Source: Sphingomonadaceae bacterium
GTDB taxonomy: Bacteria > Pseudomonadota > Alphaproteobacteria > Sphingomonadales > Sphingomonadaceae
Length of the DNA stretch: 64,000 bases
Direction of reading: 5' to 3'
Assembly (NCBI GenBank): GCA_009926135.1
Contig: RFPL01000002.1
Span: 124,001 to 188,000, forward strand
Shown: positions 9,373 through 18,215 of the stretch, piece by piece
Layout: every line of letters starts with the position of its first letter
Position numbering within the stretch: the stretch's first letter is position 1
Notes under the pieces: generated by a model
The model's input: only the letters and a program-made list of their open reading frames with translations
Told to the model about the DNA's origin: nothing
Databases searched by the model: none
Position numbers and translations under genes: made by a program

Positions 9373-9601
9373 GTGAAATCCTCCCTCCAGCAGCCTGTAA
9401 GCGGCGCGCGATTCGGGCAAGCGGCTTTGCTGATCGACTGCGGCGATCACTTAGAACGGAACCTTTGGTTAGTGCCCCGGTGAGTTGGATCGTACCCACC
9501 CTGCATCCCTCGTATGCCGGAGCGGCTTGGCGGCGCTTCGGTCAGGGCGGCAGACCCAAACACCCCTCCCAGTCTGCCGCCCCCCGGGGTATGGTGCCGC
9601 G

Positions 9602-10123
9602 ATGGCTTTTGAACCTTTCATCGTCACGGCTGAGTTGCCGCCAGATTTGCTTGCCTGGGCCGACGCCCTGCGCCGGGACCATTACCCGCCTGAACGCAAT
9701 CACTTGGCGGCCCACGTGACGTTGTTTCATTCGCTGGCCCCGTCGCTGCGAGGGGAACTTCCTGCTGTCCTCGCTCGGATGGCTGGTGAATATGCTGCGC
9801 CTGCAGCGGAGCTGACCGGACTTATGAACCTGGGCAAGGGCACCGCTCTGGCGCTCAGCAGTCCGGCCATGCTCGCAATCCGGGCCGAGATAGCCAACCT
9901 GTTTCACGGCATGCTGACCGCGCAGGATCAGCATAACCCTCGCCTCCACATCACGATCCAGAACAAGGTCATGCCCAATGCGGCTCGCGCGCTCCAGGCA
10001 GAGCTGCAACCAGTCATAGTGGCTCGGAAATTTGCGTTTACCGGGCTTGGCTTGCACCGCTATTGCAACCCGCATTGGGAAGCGGTTGGCGTCTGGCCGT
10101 TCCGCGGTAAAGTGAGTGGTTGA
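9602..10123 (+). CDS. 2'-5' RNA ligase-like (2H phosphoesterase superfamily) protein
   Basis: The 173-residue protein has two H-x-T motifs, HVTLF near residue 40 and HITIQ near residue 118, the catalytic pair of the 2H phosphoesterase superfamily that includes ThpR/LigT. Such proteins act on cyclic phosphodiesters at RNA ends or on small cyclic nucleotides, but the real substrate is usually unknown. The ATG at 9602 gives MAFEPFIVTAEL. An upstream start at 9485 would add 39 residues of low-quality sequence and is not favoured. The 229 bases before it hold no other gene that I can see. tRNA-Met lies downstream on the same strand. Confidence 0.75.
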   Translation: MAFEPFIVTAELPPDLLAWADALRRDHYPPERNHLAAHVTLFHSLAPSLRGELPAVLARMAGEYAAPAAELTGLMNLGKGTALALSSPAMLAIRAEIANLFHGMLTAQDQHNPRLHITIQNKVMPNAARALQAELQPVIVARKFAFTGLGLHRYCNPHWEAVGVWPFRGKVSG

Positions 10124-10161
10124 CCGCGGCCGCGCCGCACCCTATGTGGCCCGCCTGCCGG

Positions 10162-10177
10162 GGCACCTTGTGGTGCC
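10162..10177 (+). terminator. Hairpin after the 2H phosphoesterase gene, before tRNA-Met
   Basis: GGCACC-TTGT-GGTGCC is a perfect six-base-pair stem, 38 bases past the upstream gene's stop and 13 bases before the tRNA. It lacks a clear T-run (AAAGCCTGTTTGG follows), so a terminator role is only possible. Confidence 0.3.
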
Positions 10178-10190
10178 AAAGCCTGTTTGG

Positions 10191-10267
10191 GGCGGAGTAG
10201 CTCAGCCGGTTAGAGCAGCGGAATCATAATCCGCGTGTCGGGGGTTCGAGTCCCTCCTCCGCTACCA
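10191..10267 (+). tRNA. tRNA-Met (CAT anticodon, elongator type)
   Basis: A full 77-base cloverleaf can be folded: acceptor GGCGGAG with CTCCGCT, D arm GCTC/GAGC, anticodon stem GCGGA/TCCGC with loop ATCATAA, T arm GGGGG-TTCGAGT-CCCTC, and an encoded CCA end. The anticodon is CAT. The sequence resembles alphaproteobacterial elongator tRNA-Met; the initiator type would have three G-C pairs in the anticodon stem and a mismatched first pair. A CAT tRNA for isoleucine cannot be fully excluded. fdsD ends five bases downstream on the opposite strand. Confidence 0.93.
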
Positions 10268-10271
10268 ACTT

Positions 10272-10481
10272 TCACCCAGTATCAGTGGCAAGCTGCACTA
10301 CCGCGCTGCGCGCGATTGGGTGCAACGCGCCAAGGTCTGCCATCAGGATTGCCGCCTTCATCCGGGGGTCCCAGAAATCGCGCAAGTGTTGAGCAGTGGC
10401 GGCGATTGCTACTTCTTCACCTTGTGCGGCCAGATTGCGGGCGATCTGGTTGGCCATGTAGATCAGGCGAGCCGTGTCCAT
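10272..10481 (-). CDS. fdsD: Formate dehydrogenase delta subunit
   Basis: Small 69-residue protein of the FdsD family, needed for assembly or stability of the cytoplasmic NAD-linked formate dehydrogenase. Recognisable features are the MANQIARNLA helix near the start and HLRDFWDPRMKAAI in the middle. The ATG at 10481 begins two bases after the fdsA stop, so the two are translated together. It is the last gene of the formaldehyde/formate operon and converges on tRNA-Met. Confidence 0.88.
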   Translation of the reverse strand: MDTARLIYMANQIARNLAAQGEEVAIAATAQHLRDFWDPRMKAAILMADLGALHPIARSAVVQLATDTG

Positions 10482-10483
10482 GG

Positions 10484-13342
10484 CTATTCCGCTGCCGAAG
10501 TCGTTATGCGCCGGCTTTTCTCTGACCAGGAAGCGTAACTTTCCTGCCATTCGGTCGGGCCGTTGCTGGGTGCCACCTGAACTGCGGTGACCTTGTACTC
10601 CGGGCAATTGGTGGCCCAGTCGGAGAACTCGGTGGTGACGACATTGGCCTGGGTCGCGGGGTGGTGGAAGGTGGTATAGACTACGCCCGGCGCCACCCGG
10701 TCGGTAACATCTGCACGCAGCGTCGTTTCCCCGGTCCGGCTCGCCAGGCGAACCCAATCGCCGCTCTTGATCCCGCGGTTTTCGGCGTCGGTCGGATGGA
10801 TCTCCAGCAAGTCTTCATCATGCCAGACCGTGTTGCCGGTTCTGCGGGTCTGGGCACCGACGTTGTACTGGCTGAGAATCCGCCCGGTCGTGAGCAGCAG
10901 CGGGAAGCGCGGGCCGGTCCTTTCGTCGGTCGGGATATAGTCCGTTACGACGAACTTGCCCCTCCCTTTGCCATCCGGGCCGCGCGCGAAGCCATCGACA
11001 TGCATGATCGGGCTGCCATCAGGATGGGCGGCATTGACTGGCCATTGCAGCGAGCCTTCGTGATCAAGCTTGTCAAACGTGACGCCTGCGAAAGACGGCG
11101 TTAGCCGAGCAATTTCATCCATGATTTCGGATGGGTGCGTGTAAGCCCATGCGAGGCCCATGGCCCGCGCGAGCTCCTGCGTGATCTCCCAGTCCGCCTT
11201 GCCATTGGCGGGTTCCATCACCTTCCGCACAAGCTGGATTCGCCGTTCGGCATTGGTGAAGGTGCCGTCCTTTTCGAGGAACGTCGATCCGGGCAGGAAT
11301 ACGTGGGCGTAGCTCGCGGTTTCATTGAGGAACAGGTCGTGGACGATCACCAGTTCCATCGCCTTGAGCCCGGCCGCGACATGATGCGTATTGGGATCGG
11401 ACTGGAGGATATCCTCACCCTGGATGTAGATCGCGCGAAACGAGCCATCGAGCGCGGCATCAAGCATGTTGGGGATCCGCAGCCCCGGTTCGGGATCGAG
11501 GGGCACGCCCCAGTCCTGTTCGAACAGGCTGCGGGTCGCCGTGTCGGAGATGTGGCGGTAACCGGGAAGCTCATGCGGGAAAGAGCCCATGTCGCAGGCA
11601 CCCTGGACGTTGTTCTGTCCGCGCAAGGGGTTCACCCCAACGCCGCGCCGGCCGATGTTGCCGGTAACCATGGCGAGGTTGGCAATTGCCATGACAGTCG
11701 AGGAACCCTGGCTGTGCTCGGTCACGCCAAGGCCGTAATAGATCGCGCCGTTGCCGCCGGTCGCATAAAGCCTGGCCGCTGCGCGCAGCTCGGCCGCGGG
11801 GACACGGGTGACCGCTGCAAGCACTTCAGGACTATGCCGCTCATCTGAGACAAACCGCGCCCAGTCCTGATACTCGTCCCAATCGCACCGCTCGCGAATG
11901 AAGGCTTCATCAGCGAGGCCTTCGGTAACGATCACGTGGGCCAGCGCGGTCAGCACGGCCACATTGGTCCCTGGTTGCAGCGGCAAGTGATGCGCAGCCT
12001 TGATATGGGGTGAGCGGACCAGGTCGATCCGCCGCGGGTCGATCACGATCAGCTTCGCGCCTTGCCGAAGCCGGCGTTTCATCCGGCTGGCGAAGACAGG
12101 GTGCGCGTCGGTTGGGTTGGCGCCGATCACCACGATCACGTCGGCATCCATCACGCTGTCGAAATCCTGCGTGCCGGCTGAGGTACCGAACGTGGTTTTC
12201 AAGCCATAGCCGGTCGGCGAATGGCAAACCCGCGCGCAGGTATCGACATTGTTGGAGCCAAAACCAGAGCGGACCAGCTTCTGCACCAGGAAGGTTTCCT
12301 CGTTTGTGCAACGGCTTGAGGTGATCCCGCCAAGTGCCCGCGGACCATGTTCGGCCTTGATCGCTTTAAGTTTACCGGCGGTATAGGCCAGGGCCTCGTC
12401 CCAGCTGACAATGCGCCAGGGCTGCTCGATCGAATCCCGGATCATCGGCTCCAGGATGCGGTCCTGATGGTTGGCATAGCCCCAGGCAAAGCGACCCTTG
12501 ACGCAGGAGTGGCCGCGGTTGGCCTTGCCGTCCTTCCAAGGCACCATCCGCACCAGTTGCTCACCACGAAGTTCAGCCCGGAAGGTGCAGCCTACGCCGC
12601 AATAGGCGCAGGTTGTGACTACCGCGCGCTCTGGCTTGCCGATCTCCTTGACCTCTTTTTCCTGCAAGGTCGCGGTGGGGCAGGCCTGGACGCAGGCCCC
12701 GCAGGAAACGCATTCGCTGGAGAGGAAATCATCGTCTGATTGCCCGGCACTGACTTTGGACTCGAAACCGCGTCCTGAAATGGTCAGGGCCAGCGTACCC
12801 TGAACCTCGTCGCAGGCGCGCACGCAGCGCGAACAGGCGATGCATTTGCTGGGGTCGAAATCGAAGTAAGGGTTGGAGCTGTCAGTTGTCAGGCCAAGGT
12901 GGTTGGCGCCCGTATAGCCATAGCGCACATCGCGCAGGCCGACTTCGGCGGCGGTGTCCTGCAACTCGCAATCATTGTTGGCGCTGCAGGTCAAGCAGTC
13001 GAGCGGGTGGTCGGAGATGTAGAGCTCCATCAACCCTTTGCGCAGCTTCTGCAGCAGGGGGGTTTGGGTATGGACGGCCATGCCCGGTTCGACGGGCGTG
13101 GTGCAGCTGGCCGGTGTGCCGCGCCGACCGTCGATCTCGACCAGGCACATCCGGCAGGAGCCGAACGCCTTGACGCTATCAGTAGCGCAAAGGCTGGGGA
13201 TTGAACCGCCACATTCCGCCGCCGCGCGCATGACGCTGGTGCCGGTGGGGACTGTAACCGTGCGCCCGTCGATTGTCAGCGTAACGGACTGGTCCGACTG
13301 GACTGCCGGCGTGCCAAAGTCGGCTGGCCGCTCATAGCCCAT
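10484..13342 (-). CDS. fdsA: NAD-dependent formate dehydrogenase, catalytic alpha subunit
   Basis: Oxidises formate to CO2 at a bis-molybdopterin guanine dinucleotide centre in the cytoplasm. The 952 residues contain, in order: a 2Fe-2S ferredoxin domain (cysteines about 52, 63, 66, 80), the D-H-x3-C-x2-C NuoG-type cluster (111-125), two 4Fe-4S ferredoxin motifs (167-177 and 211-221), the Fdh 4Fe-4S site (245-280) and the molybdopterin oxidoreductase domains. The Mo ligand is an ordinary cysteine, C373 in RVCHSPTGYG, not selenocysteine. Length and layout match FdsA of Rhodobacter and Cupriavidus. Its start overlaps the mobA end by 11 bases. Confidence 0.95.
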   Translation of the reverse strand: MGYERPADFGTPAVQSDQSVTLTIDGRTVTVPTGTSVMRAAAECGGSIPSLCATDSVKAFGSCRMCLVEIDGRRGTPASCTTPVEPGMAVHTQTPLLQKLRKGLMELYISDHPLDCLTCSANNDCELQDTAAEVGLRDVRYGYTGANHLGLTTDSSNPYFDFDPSKCIACSRCVRACDEVQGTLALTISGRGFESKVSAGQSDDDFLSSECVSCGACVQACPTATLQEKEVKEIGKPERAVVTTCAYCGVGCTFRAELRGEQLVRMVPWKDGKANRGHSCVKGRFAWGYANHQDRILEPMIRDSIEQPWRIVSWDEALAYTAGKLKAIKAEHGPRALGGITSSRCTNEETFLVQKLVRSGFGSNNVDTCARVCHSPTGYGLKTTFGTSAGTQDFDSVMDADVIVVIGANPTDAHPVFASRMKRRLRQGAKLIVIDPRRIDLVRSPHIKAAHHLPLQPGTNVAVLTALAHVIVTEGLADEAFIRERCDWDEYQDWARFVSDERHSPEVLAAVTRVPAAELRAAARLYATGGNGAIYYGLGVTEHSQGSSTVMAIANLAMVTGNIGRRGVGVNPLRGQNNVQGACDMGSFPHELPGYRHISDTATRSLFEQDWGVPLDPEPGLRIPNMLDAALDGSFRAIYIQGEDILQSDPNTHHVAAGLKAMELVIVHDLFLNETASYAHVFLPGSTFLEKDGTFTNAERRIQLVRKVMEPANGKADWEITQELARAMGLAWAYTHPSEIMDEIARLTPSFAGVTFDKLDHEGSLQWPVNAAHPDGSPIMHVDGFARGPDGKGRGKFVVTDYIPTDERTGPRFPLLLTTGRILSQYNVGAQTRRTGNTVWHDEDLLEIHPTDAENRGIKSGDWVRLASRTGETTLRADVTDRVAPGVVYTTFHHPATQANVVTTEFSDWATNCPEYKVTAVQVAPSNGPTEWQESYASWSEKSRRITTSAAE

Positions 13343-13862
13343 GGTGGGTCTCTACCGCCCGCAGATCTTCGGGCGTGTTGATATTGGGCGGGACGGCAGC
13401 CACTTGCACTGCCCGCGCGCCGACAGCTTCAGCAAAGGCGCGCATCGAGTGTTTGCCGTCACCGTGCAGGATCGCCTCGATTGCAGTCACGGCGCTGGTT
13501 GGCCAGAGCCCGATCACTGGCTGCGCGGCAAGATAGGCCGGGCCGGGGCTAAGCAGGGCAAGCAGGTCTTCGGGCAGATGCGGGGCATCGACGCCGCAGG
13601 TGAGTACGGCGTCGTAGCCTTCGTCCGCCGCCAGATGCAATGCCGCAGCCACCCCGCCAAGTGGCCCCATGTTCGGGTGCGGCCAGTCGGGCAGGGTCGG
13701 AGCAGGGGCCTCGGCACGGCCGACCACGACAACATGCTCGCACCAGCCCGACAGTGCATCGACAGCGCGGGCGAGCAATGTCCGGCCATGCAGCTCGGCC
13801 ACGGCCTTGTCGCTGCCAAAGCGGCTTGATTGTCCACCAGCAAGAACACATCCCAGGATCAT
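13332..13862 (-). CDS. mobA: Molybdenum cofactor guanylyltransferase
   Basis: Attaches GMP to molybdopterin to form the guanine dinucleotide cofactor that formate dehydrogenase needs. The 176-residue product starts MILGCVLAGGQSSRFGSDKA, with the LAGG-x-SxRxGxDK nucleotide-binding loop of MobA, and has a TCGVDAPHLP motif with the metal-binding aspartate. The ATG at 13862 overlaps the fdsB stop by four bases (ATGA). A longer start at 13958 would lie inside fdsB and is rejected. Placement between fdsB and fdsA is notable: fds operons often carry an fdhD-type gene (fdsC) instead. Confidence 0.9.
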   Translation of the reverse strand: MILGCVLAGGQSSRFGSDKAVAELHGRTLLARAVDALSGWCEHVVVVGRAEAPAPTLPDWPHPNMGPLGGVAAALHLAADEGYDAVLTCGVDAPHLPEDLLALLSPGPAYLAAQPVIGLWPTSAVTAIEAILHGDGKHSMRAFAEAVGARAVQVAAVPPNINTPEDLRAVETHHGL

Positions 13863-15370
13863 GCGAAGTCCTCCGGCCAATGCTTCAGCGCCGAGCGCAC
13901 CGGATAGGGCGTGAACCCGCCCAGCGCGCAGAGCGATCCATATTGCATGGTTTCGCACAGGTCTTCCAGCAAGGTCAGGTCTTCGGCTCTGCTGGGCGCT
14001 GATTTCCGGGCGTTGTGCATCTGGGGCAGCGCGGTGACCGGATCCGCCACCGGCGCGCTGCCCCGGATCCGGTCGATCAGTTCAACGCCGCGAACCGAGC
14101 CGATCCGGCAGGGGGTACACTTGCCGCAGCTCTCCGCCGCGCAAAACTGGAAGGCAAAGCGGGCGAGGGCGCCCATGTTGGCCGTATCGTCAAACACGAC
14201 CACGCCGCCATGGCCGATCAATCCATCGGCCTGTGCGAAGGCCTCGTAATCGAAGGGCTGGTCGAATTGACGCGGGTGAATATAGGCCCCCAGCGGGCCG
14301 CCGACCTGGGCTGCCTTGACCGGACGACCCGAAGCAGTGCCACCGCCGATTTCGTAAACCAGCTCGTTCAGCGTGATCCCGAAGGCGGTTTCGAACAGCC
14401 CGCCGTGGCGGATATTACCGGCCAGCTGGATCGGCATGGTGCCCCTGGAGCGGTCAATGCCGAGGTTATCATAGCGGCTGGCTCCGCCTTCGCTGAGGAT
14501 ATGCGGAATGGCGGCCAAGGTCAGGACATTGTTGACCACGGTCGGGCAGCCAAACAATCCCTCAAGCGCTGGAAGTGGCGGCTTGGCGCGCACTTCGCCG
14601 CGCTTGCCCTCGATCGAGTTCAGAAGCGAAGTTTCCTCGCCGCAGACATAAGCGCCCGCGCCGACGCGCACTTCGATCCGGAAGGGTGCAATCTGCGCCT
14701 CTGCCAAGGCGATCGCAGCGTTCAGCTTGCGGATTGCGTGCGGATATTCGCTTCGGAGGTAGATGTAGCCTTGGGCTGCACCTACGGCGTGGGCGGCAAT
14801 CGCCATGCCTTCGATCAACTGGAAGGGATCGCCTTCCATCAGCATCCGGTCCGCGAAGGTGCCGCTGTCCCCCTCGTCTGCGTTGCAGACAACATACTTT
14901 CGGCTGCCCGCAGCTGAGAGCACGGTCTGCCACTTTATCCCGGCGGGGAAACCAGCACCACCACGGCCGCGCAAACCGGAGCGGGTAACTTCGGCGACAA
15001 CTTGTGTGGGAGCCATCGACCTGGCTCGCTCGAGCGCCGCCCATCCACCCGAGGCAGTGTAATCTTCCGGGCTAAGTGGGCGGGTCTTGCCAGCGCGAGC
15101 GAAGGTCAGCCGCTGCTGACGGGCGATGAACGGGTGTTCGGCGATCCGGCCGATGGCTTTCGCAGAGCGGCCCGACAGGATCGTAGCGACATCTTCGGGC
15201 GTGGCCGGGCCGAAGCCCATGCCGCCGATCTCGACCAGCGGTTCGAGCCAGTGCATCCCCCAGCTTGAGACCCGTTCGACAGTGCATCCCGCAGCGGCAA
15301 AGGCAGCAGCAACGGCATCGGCACCACAGGCCAGTGCCAGGGCGTCGTCGCTGATCCGCACGCTGGTCAT
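13859..15370 (-). CDS. fdsB: NAD-dependent formate dehydrogenase, beta subunit
   Basis: Flavin subunit that passes electrons from FdsA to NAD. The 503-residue protein is a NuoF homologue: an N-terminal thioredoxin-like part, the NADH-binding GRGGAGFPAG loop, the FMN-binding GAYVCGEETSLLNSIEGKRG region, and the 4Fe-4S ligands in ESCGKCTPCR with the last cysteine in GSLCALGG. It overlaps fdsG upstream and mobA downstream by four bases each. Complex I NuoF is excluded by the fds neighbours and the N-terminal extension. Confidence 0.93.
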   Translation of the reverse strand: MTSVRISDDALALACGADAVAAAFAAAGCTVERVSSWGMHWLEPLVEIGGMGFGPATPEDVATILSGRSAKAIGRIAEHPFIARQQRLTFARAGKTRPLSPEDYTASGGWAALERARSMAPTQVVAEVTRSGLRGRGGAGFPAGIKWQTVLSAAGSRKYVVCNADEGDSGTFADRMLMEGDPFQLIEGMAIAAHAVGAAQGYIYLRSEYPHAIRKLNAAIALAEAQIAPFRIEVRVGAGAYVCGEETSLLNSIEGKRGEVRAKPPLPALEGLFGCPTVVNNVLTLAAIPHILSEGGASRYDNLGIDRSRGTMPIQLAGNIRHGGLFETAFGITLNELVYEIGGGTASGRPVKAAQVGGPLGAYIHPRQFDQPFDYEAFAQADGLIGHGGVVVFDDTANMGALARFAFQFCAAESCGKCTPCRIGSVRGVELIDRIRGSAPVADPVTALPQMHNARKSAPSRAEDLTLLEDLCETMQYGSLCALGGFTPYPVRSALKHWPEDFA

Positions 15371-15792
15371 GCCGATTCCACCAGCTTGACCAGGGTTGAC
15401 GCATCGAGCCGCGCGTGGAGCGTCTCGCCGACCCGAGCGGCTGGGCCGACGCTACACAATCCCAGGCAATATACGGCCTTCAGCTTCACGCGATCGCCCG
15501 CGGCGGCCTCGGCCGGGGCTACTAGTGCCTCGACGCCGCGAGCCTGACATGCCTCGGCCCGGCAGAGCTCGATGAAGGGGCGCGGGTCGGCTTCGGGGAG
15601 AAAATCGTGGTAGAAGCTGACCACCCCGTGCACTTCGGCGCGGCTGAAGTTCAGTTCATGGGCGATGACCTGCTCGGCTTCCGCATCCACGCAGCCGAAC
15701 TCCGCCTGCACGGTATGCAGGATGGGCAGAAGTGGGCCTTCTAGCGCGGCGTGGGCGGCGCATATTTCTGCGATGCGTTCGGCCCGCGTCAC
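15367..15792 (-). CDS. fdsG: NAD-dependent formate dehydrogenase, gamma subunit
   Basis: The 141-residue NuoE-like subunit carries a 2Fe-2S cluster in a thioredoxin fold. Ligands are visible as CRAEAC in the middle and CLGLC near residue 108. It supports electron transfer next to FdsB. Its start overlaps the fghA stop by four bases, and its stop overlaps fdsB by four bases, making one continuous translational unit from S-formylglutathione hydrolase to formate dehydrogenase. Confidence 0.92.
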   Translation of the reverse strand: MTRAERIAEICAAHAALEGPLLPILHTVQAEFGCVDAEAEQVIAHELNFSRAEVHGVVSFYHDFLPEADPRPFIELCRAEACQARGVEALVAPAEAAAGDRVKLKAVYCLGLCSVGPAARVGETLHARLDASTLVKLVESA

Positions 15793-16622
15793 GCTTTCAA
15801 GCGGGCTGCGTGCCAGCCAACGTGATCGGCCATGAAGCTCGAGATGAAATAGTAGGAATGGTCATAGCCCGGCTGCATCCGGATCGTCGCTGGAATGCCG
15901 GCCTTTTTGCAGGCCATTACCAACAGGCCGGTCTTGAGCTGCTCGTGCAGAAAATTGTCGGCGTCGCCTTGGTCAACGAGCAGGTCGGGCAAGTGCGCCC
16001 CATCCTCGATCAGCGCACAGGCATCGTAATCGCGCCACGCAGCCCTATCAGGCCCGAGGTAACCGCCCAGAGCCTTTTCACCCCACGGGCAATTCAGGGG
16101 ATTGACGATGGGGGAAAAGGCGCTGACCGAGCGAAAGCGGCCGGCATTGCGCAGGCCAATGGTCAGCGCACCATGCCCGCCCATCGAATGGCCGGTGATC
16201 CCCTGCCGCGCCATGTCGACGGGGAAATGCCCAGCCACCAGAGCGGGCAGTTCCTGCTCGATATAGCTGCGCATGCGATAATTGGTCGCCCAGGGGGCCT
16301 CGGTGGCATCGACGTAAAAGGCAGCGCCCTTGCCGAAATCATAACCATCGTCGTCTGGCACCGCATCGCCGCGCGGGCTGGTGTCAGGGGCGATGAAGAT
16401 GATTCCGTGCTGCGCACAGGCCGCTCGGAACTCACCCTTTTCGGTGACGTTGGCGTGGGTGCAGGTCAAACCGGAAAGGTACCACAGCACCGGCAGCTTT
16501 TCGCCGGGTGCATGGTCCGGCACGAAGACCGAAAAGGTCATGGGTGTGCCGGTGCTGCCCGACAGATGGGTATAGACCCCTTGGGTGCCACCATGGCTGC
16601 GGTTGGTTGAGACAGTTTCCAT
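15789..16622 (-). CDS. fghA: S-formylglutathione hydrolase
   Basis: Serine hydrolase of the esterase D family that splits S-formylglutathione into formate and glutathione. The 277-residue product has the nucleophile motif GHSMGGHGAL, an early YLSGLTCTHAN segment that marks the FghA family, and a late YDHSYYFIS segment with the catalytic histidine. Length is typical. It sits between the dehydrogenase that makes its substrate and the enzyme that consumes its product. The VOC gene stop overlaps its start by one base. Confidence 0.95.
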   Translation of the reverse strand: METVSTNRSHGGTQGVYTHLSGSTGTPMTFSVFVPDHAPGEKLPVLWYLSGLTCTHANVTEKGEFRAACAQHGIIFIAPDTSPRGDAVPDDDGYDFGKGAAFYVDATEAPWATNYRMRSYIEQELPALVAGHFPVDMARQGITGHSMGGHGALTIGLRNAGRFRSVSAFSPIVNPLNCPWGEKALGGYLGPDRAAWRDYDACALIEDGAHLPDLLVDQGDADNFLHEQLKTGLLVMACKKAGIPATIRMQPGYDHSYYFISSFMADHVGWHAARLKA

Positions 16623-17005
16623 TACTTCACCCGGTGAAAACCACAGAGCTTGTTGCCTGAGGGATCGCGGAGATAGGCAAGGTACAACACGCGGCCATCG
16701 GGCGGATGACGCTCACCCGGCGGGTCTTCGATCGCGGTGCCGCCATGGGCGAGGCCCGCCGCATGCCAGGCATCGACTTCGGCGGGCGAGGCTGCCTGAA
16801 AGCCCAGAGTGTGCCCATTGCCGCCGTCCGTGGGGTGACCGTTAAGCGGGTTGGTGATCAGCAGCCGACCACCAGCGTGGTTGTAAACCAGCCGGCCACG
16901 CACATCGATCTGTCCGGGCGGGACGCCCAGCGCCCCAAGAGTGGCGTCGTAGAACTGCTTGGTGGCCGCGATATCATTCGCGCCGATGGTGACGTGGCTG
17001 AACAT
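16622..17005 (-). CDS. VOC (glyoxalase/bleomycin-resistance) family protein
   Basis: The 127-residue protein has a vicinal oxygen chelate fold pattern: [12 protein letters not shown] at the start, GNGHTLGF in the middle and LRDPSGNKLCGF at the end, with histidines placed like metal ligands. Substrate is unknown. It is coupled by one-base overlaps to adhC upstream and fghA downstream, which places it inside glutathione-dependent formaldehyde oxidation. A role with a glutathione adduct is an inference; it is not a recognised formaldehyde-activating enzyme. Confidence 0.75.
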   Translation of the reverse strand: MFSHVTIGANDIAATKQFYDATLGALGVPPGQIDVRGRLVYNHAGGRLLITNPLNGHPTDGGNGHTLGFQAASPAEVDAWHAAGLAHGGTAIEDPPGERHPPDGRVLYLAYLRDPSGNKLCGFHRVK

Positions 17006-18117
17006 CAGAACACCACCACCGAACGGATCGACTGGCCAGCATGCATCAGATCGAACGCGGTGTTGATTTCTTCCAGCCCCATGACGTGGGTAATCATCGG
17101 GTCGATCTCGATCTTGCCGGTCATGTACATGTCCACGATCTTGGGCACGTCAGTTCGGCCTTTGGCTCCACCAAAAGCGGTTCCGCGCCAGTTGCGGCCA
17201 GTTACCAGCTGGAACGGCCGGGTCGCGATTTCCTTGCCGGCTTCGGCCACGCCGATGATGATCGAGGTGCCCCAGCCGCGGTGGCAGGCTTCCAGCGCGG
17301 TGCGCATGACTTCGGTGTTGCCAGTGGCGTCGAAGGTATAGTCGGCACCGCCATCCGTCATCGCCACGATCTTCGCGACCACGTCCTCGCGGCTCATGCC
17401 CTTCGAATTGAGGAATTCGGTCATGCCGAAACGGCGGCCCCATTCTTCACGATCGGGATTGATGTCGACGCCGATGATCTTGCCGGCACCGGCCAACCGA
17501 GCGCCCTGAATGACGTTGAGCCCGATCCCGCCAAGGCCGAAGACCACAACGTTATCACCGACCTGAACCTTAGCGGTGTTGATCACCGCGCCGACGCCGG
17601 TGGTGACCCCGCAGCCGATGTAGCACGAGGACTGGAACGGCGCGTCTTCCCGGATCTTGGCAACCGCGATTTCGGGAAGGACAGTGAAGTTCGAAAAAGT
17701 GCTGCAGCCCATGTAGTGATAGATGGTCTGCCCCTTGTAGGAAAAGCGGCTAGTCCCGTCCGGCATCAGGCCCTGGCCCTGGGTTGCGCGGATCGCGGTG
17801 CAGAGATTGGTCTTGCCCGACAGGCAAGACTTACACTGGCGGCATTCCGGCGTGTAGAGCGGAATCACGTGATCGCCGGGCTTCACCGACGTCACGCCTG
17901 CGCCAACCTCGCGTACGATCCCGGCGCCTTCGTGGCCGAGGACTGAGGGGAACAGGCCCTCGCTGTCCAGGCCATCGAGGGTATAGGCATCGGTATGGCA
18001 GACGCCGGTTGCCATGATTTCCACCAGCACTTCACCGGCCTTGGGGCCCTCCAGGTCAAGCTCGACAATCTCGAGCGGCTGCTTGGGCGCAAAGGCAACG
18101 GCGGCGCGGGTCTTCAT
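17005..18117 (-). CDS. adhC: S-(hydroxymethyl)glutathione dehydrogenase (class III alcohol dehydrogenase)
   Basis: Oxidises the glutathione adduct of formaldehyde to S-formylglutathione using NAD. The 370-residue zinc alcohol dehydrogenase has the catalytic zinc region [26 protein letters not shown], the structural zinc cysteines in [15 protein letters not shown], and the Rossmann [13 protein letters not shown] motif. The class III signature residues at the start and the fghA/fds neighbours support the assignment over a general alcohol dehydrogenase. A very strong AGGAGGGG precedes the ATG. The 98-base gap upstream is the likely promoter region of the whole formaldehyde operon. Confidence 0.95.
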   Translation of the reverse strand: MKTRAAVAFAPKQPLEIVELDLEGPKAGEVLVEIMATGVCHTDAYTLDGLDSEGLFPSVLGHEGAGIVREVGAGVTSVKPGDHVIPLYTPECRQCKSCLSGKTNLCTAIRATQGQGLMPDGTSRFSYKGQTIYHYMGCSTFSNFTVLPEIAVAKIREDAPFQSSCYIGCGVTTGVGAVINTAKVQVGDNVVVFGLGGIGLNVIQGARLAGAGKIIGVDINPDREEWGRRFGMTEFLNSKGMSREDVVAKIVAMTDGGADYTFDATGNTEVMRTALEACHRGWGTSIIIGVAEAGKEIATRPFQLVTGRNWRGTAFGGAKGRTDVPKIVDMYMTGKIEIDPMITHVMGLEEINTAFDLMHAGQSIRSVVVF

Positions 18118-18215
18118 GGGTATTCCCCTCCTGGATATGGTTTGCGCGGCCGGTCAGGGCCGAGTCGATTTGGTTGCTTGTGGCGCGGCGGCAGCGGCTT
18201 GTGAAGCGGAAGGCG

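Noticed and set aside
9373..9601. General stress (EcfG-type) promoter with GGAAC near 9459
   Set aside because: No GTT-type -10 element occurs at the expected 16-20 base spacing.
12215..12235. Possible selenocysteine in FdsA
   Set aside because: The molybdenum ligand codon is an ordinary cysteine codon (RVCHSPTG), with no in-frame TGA.
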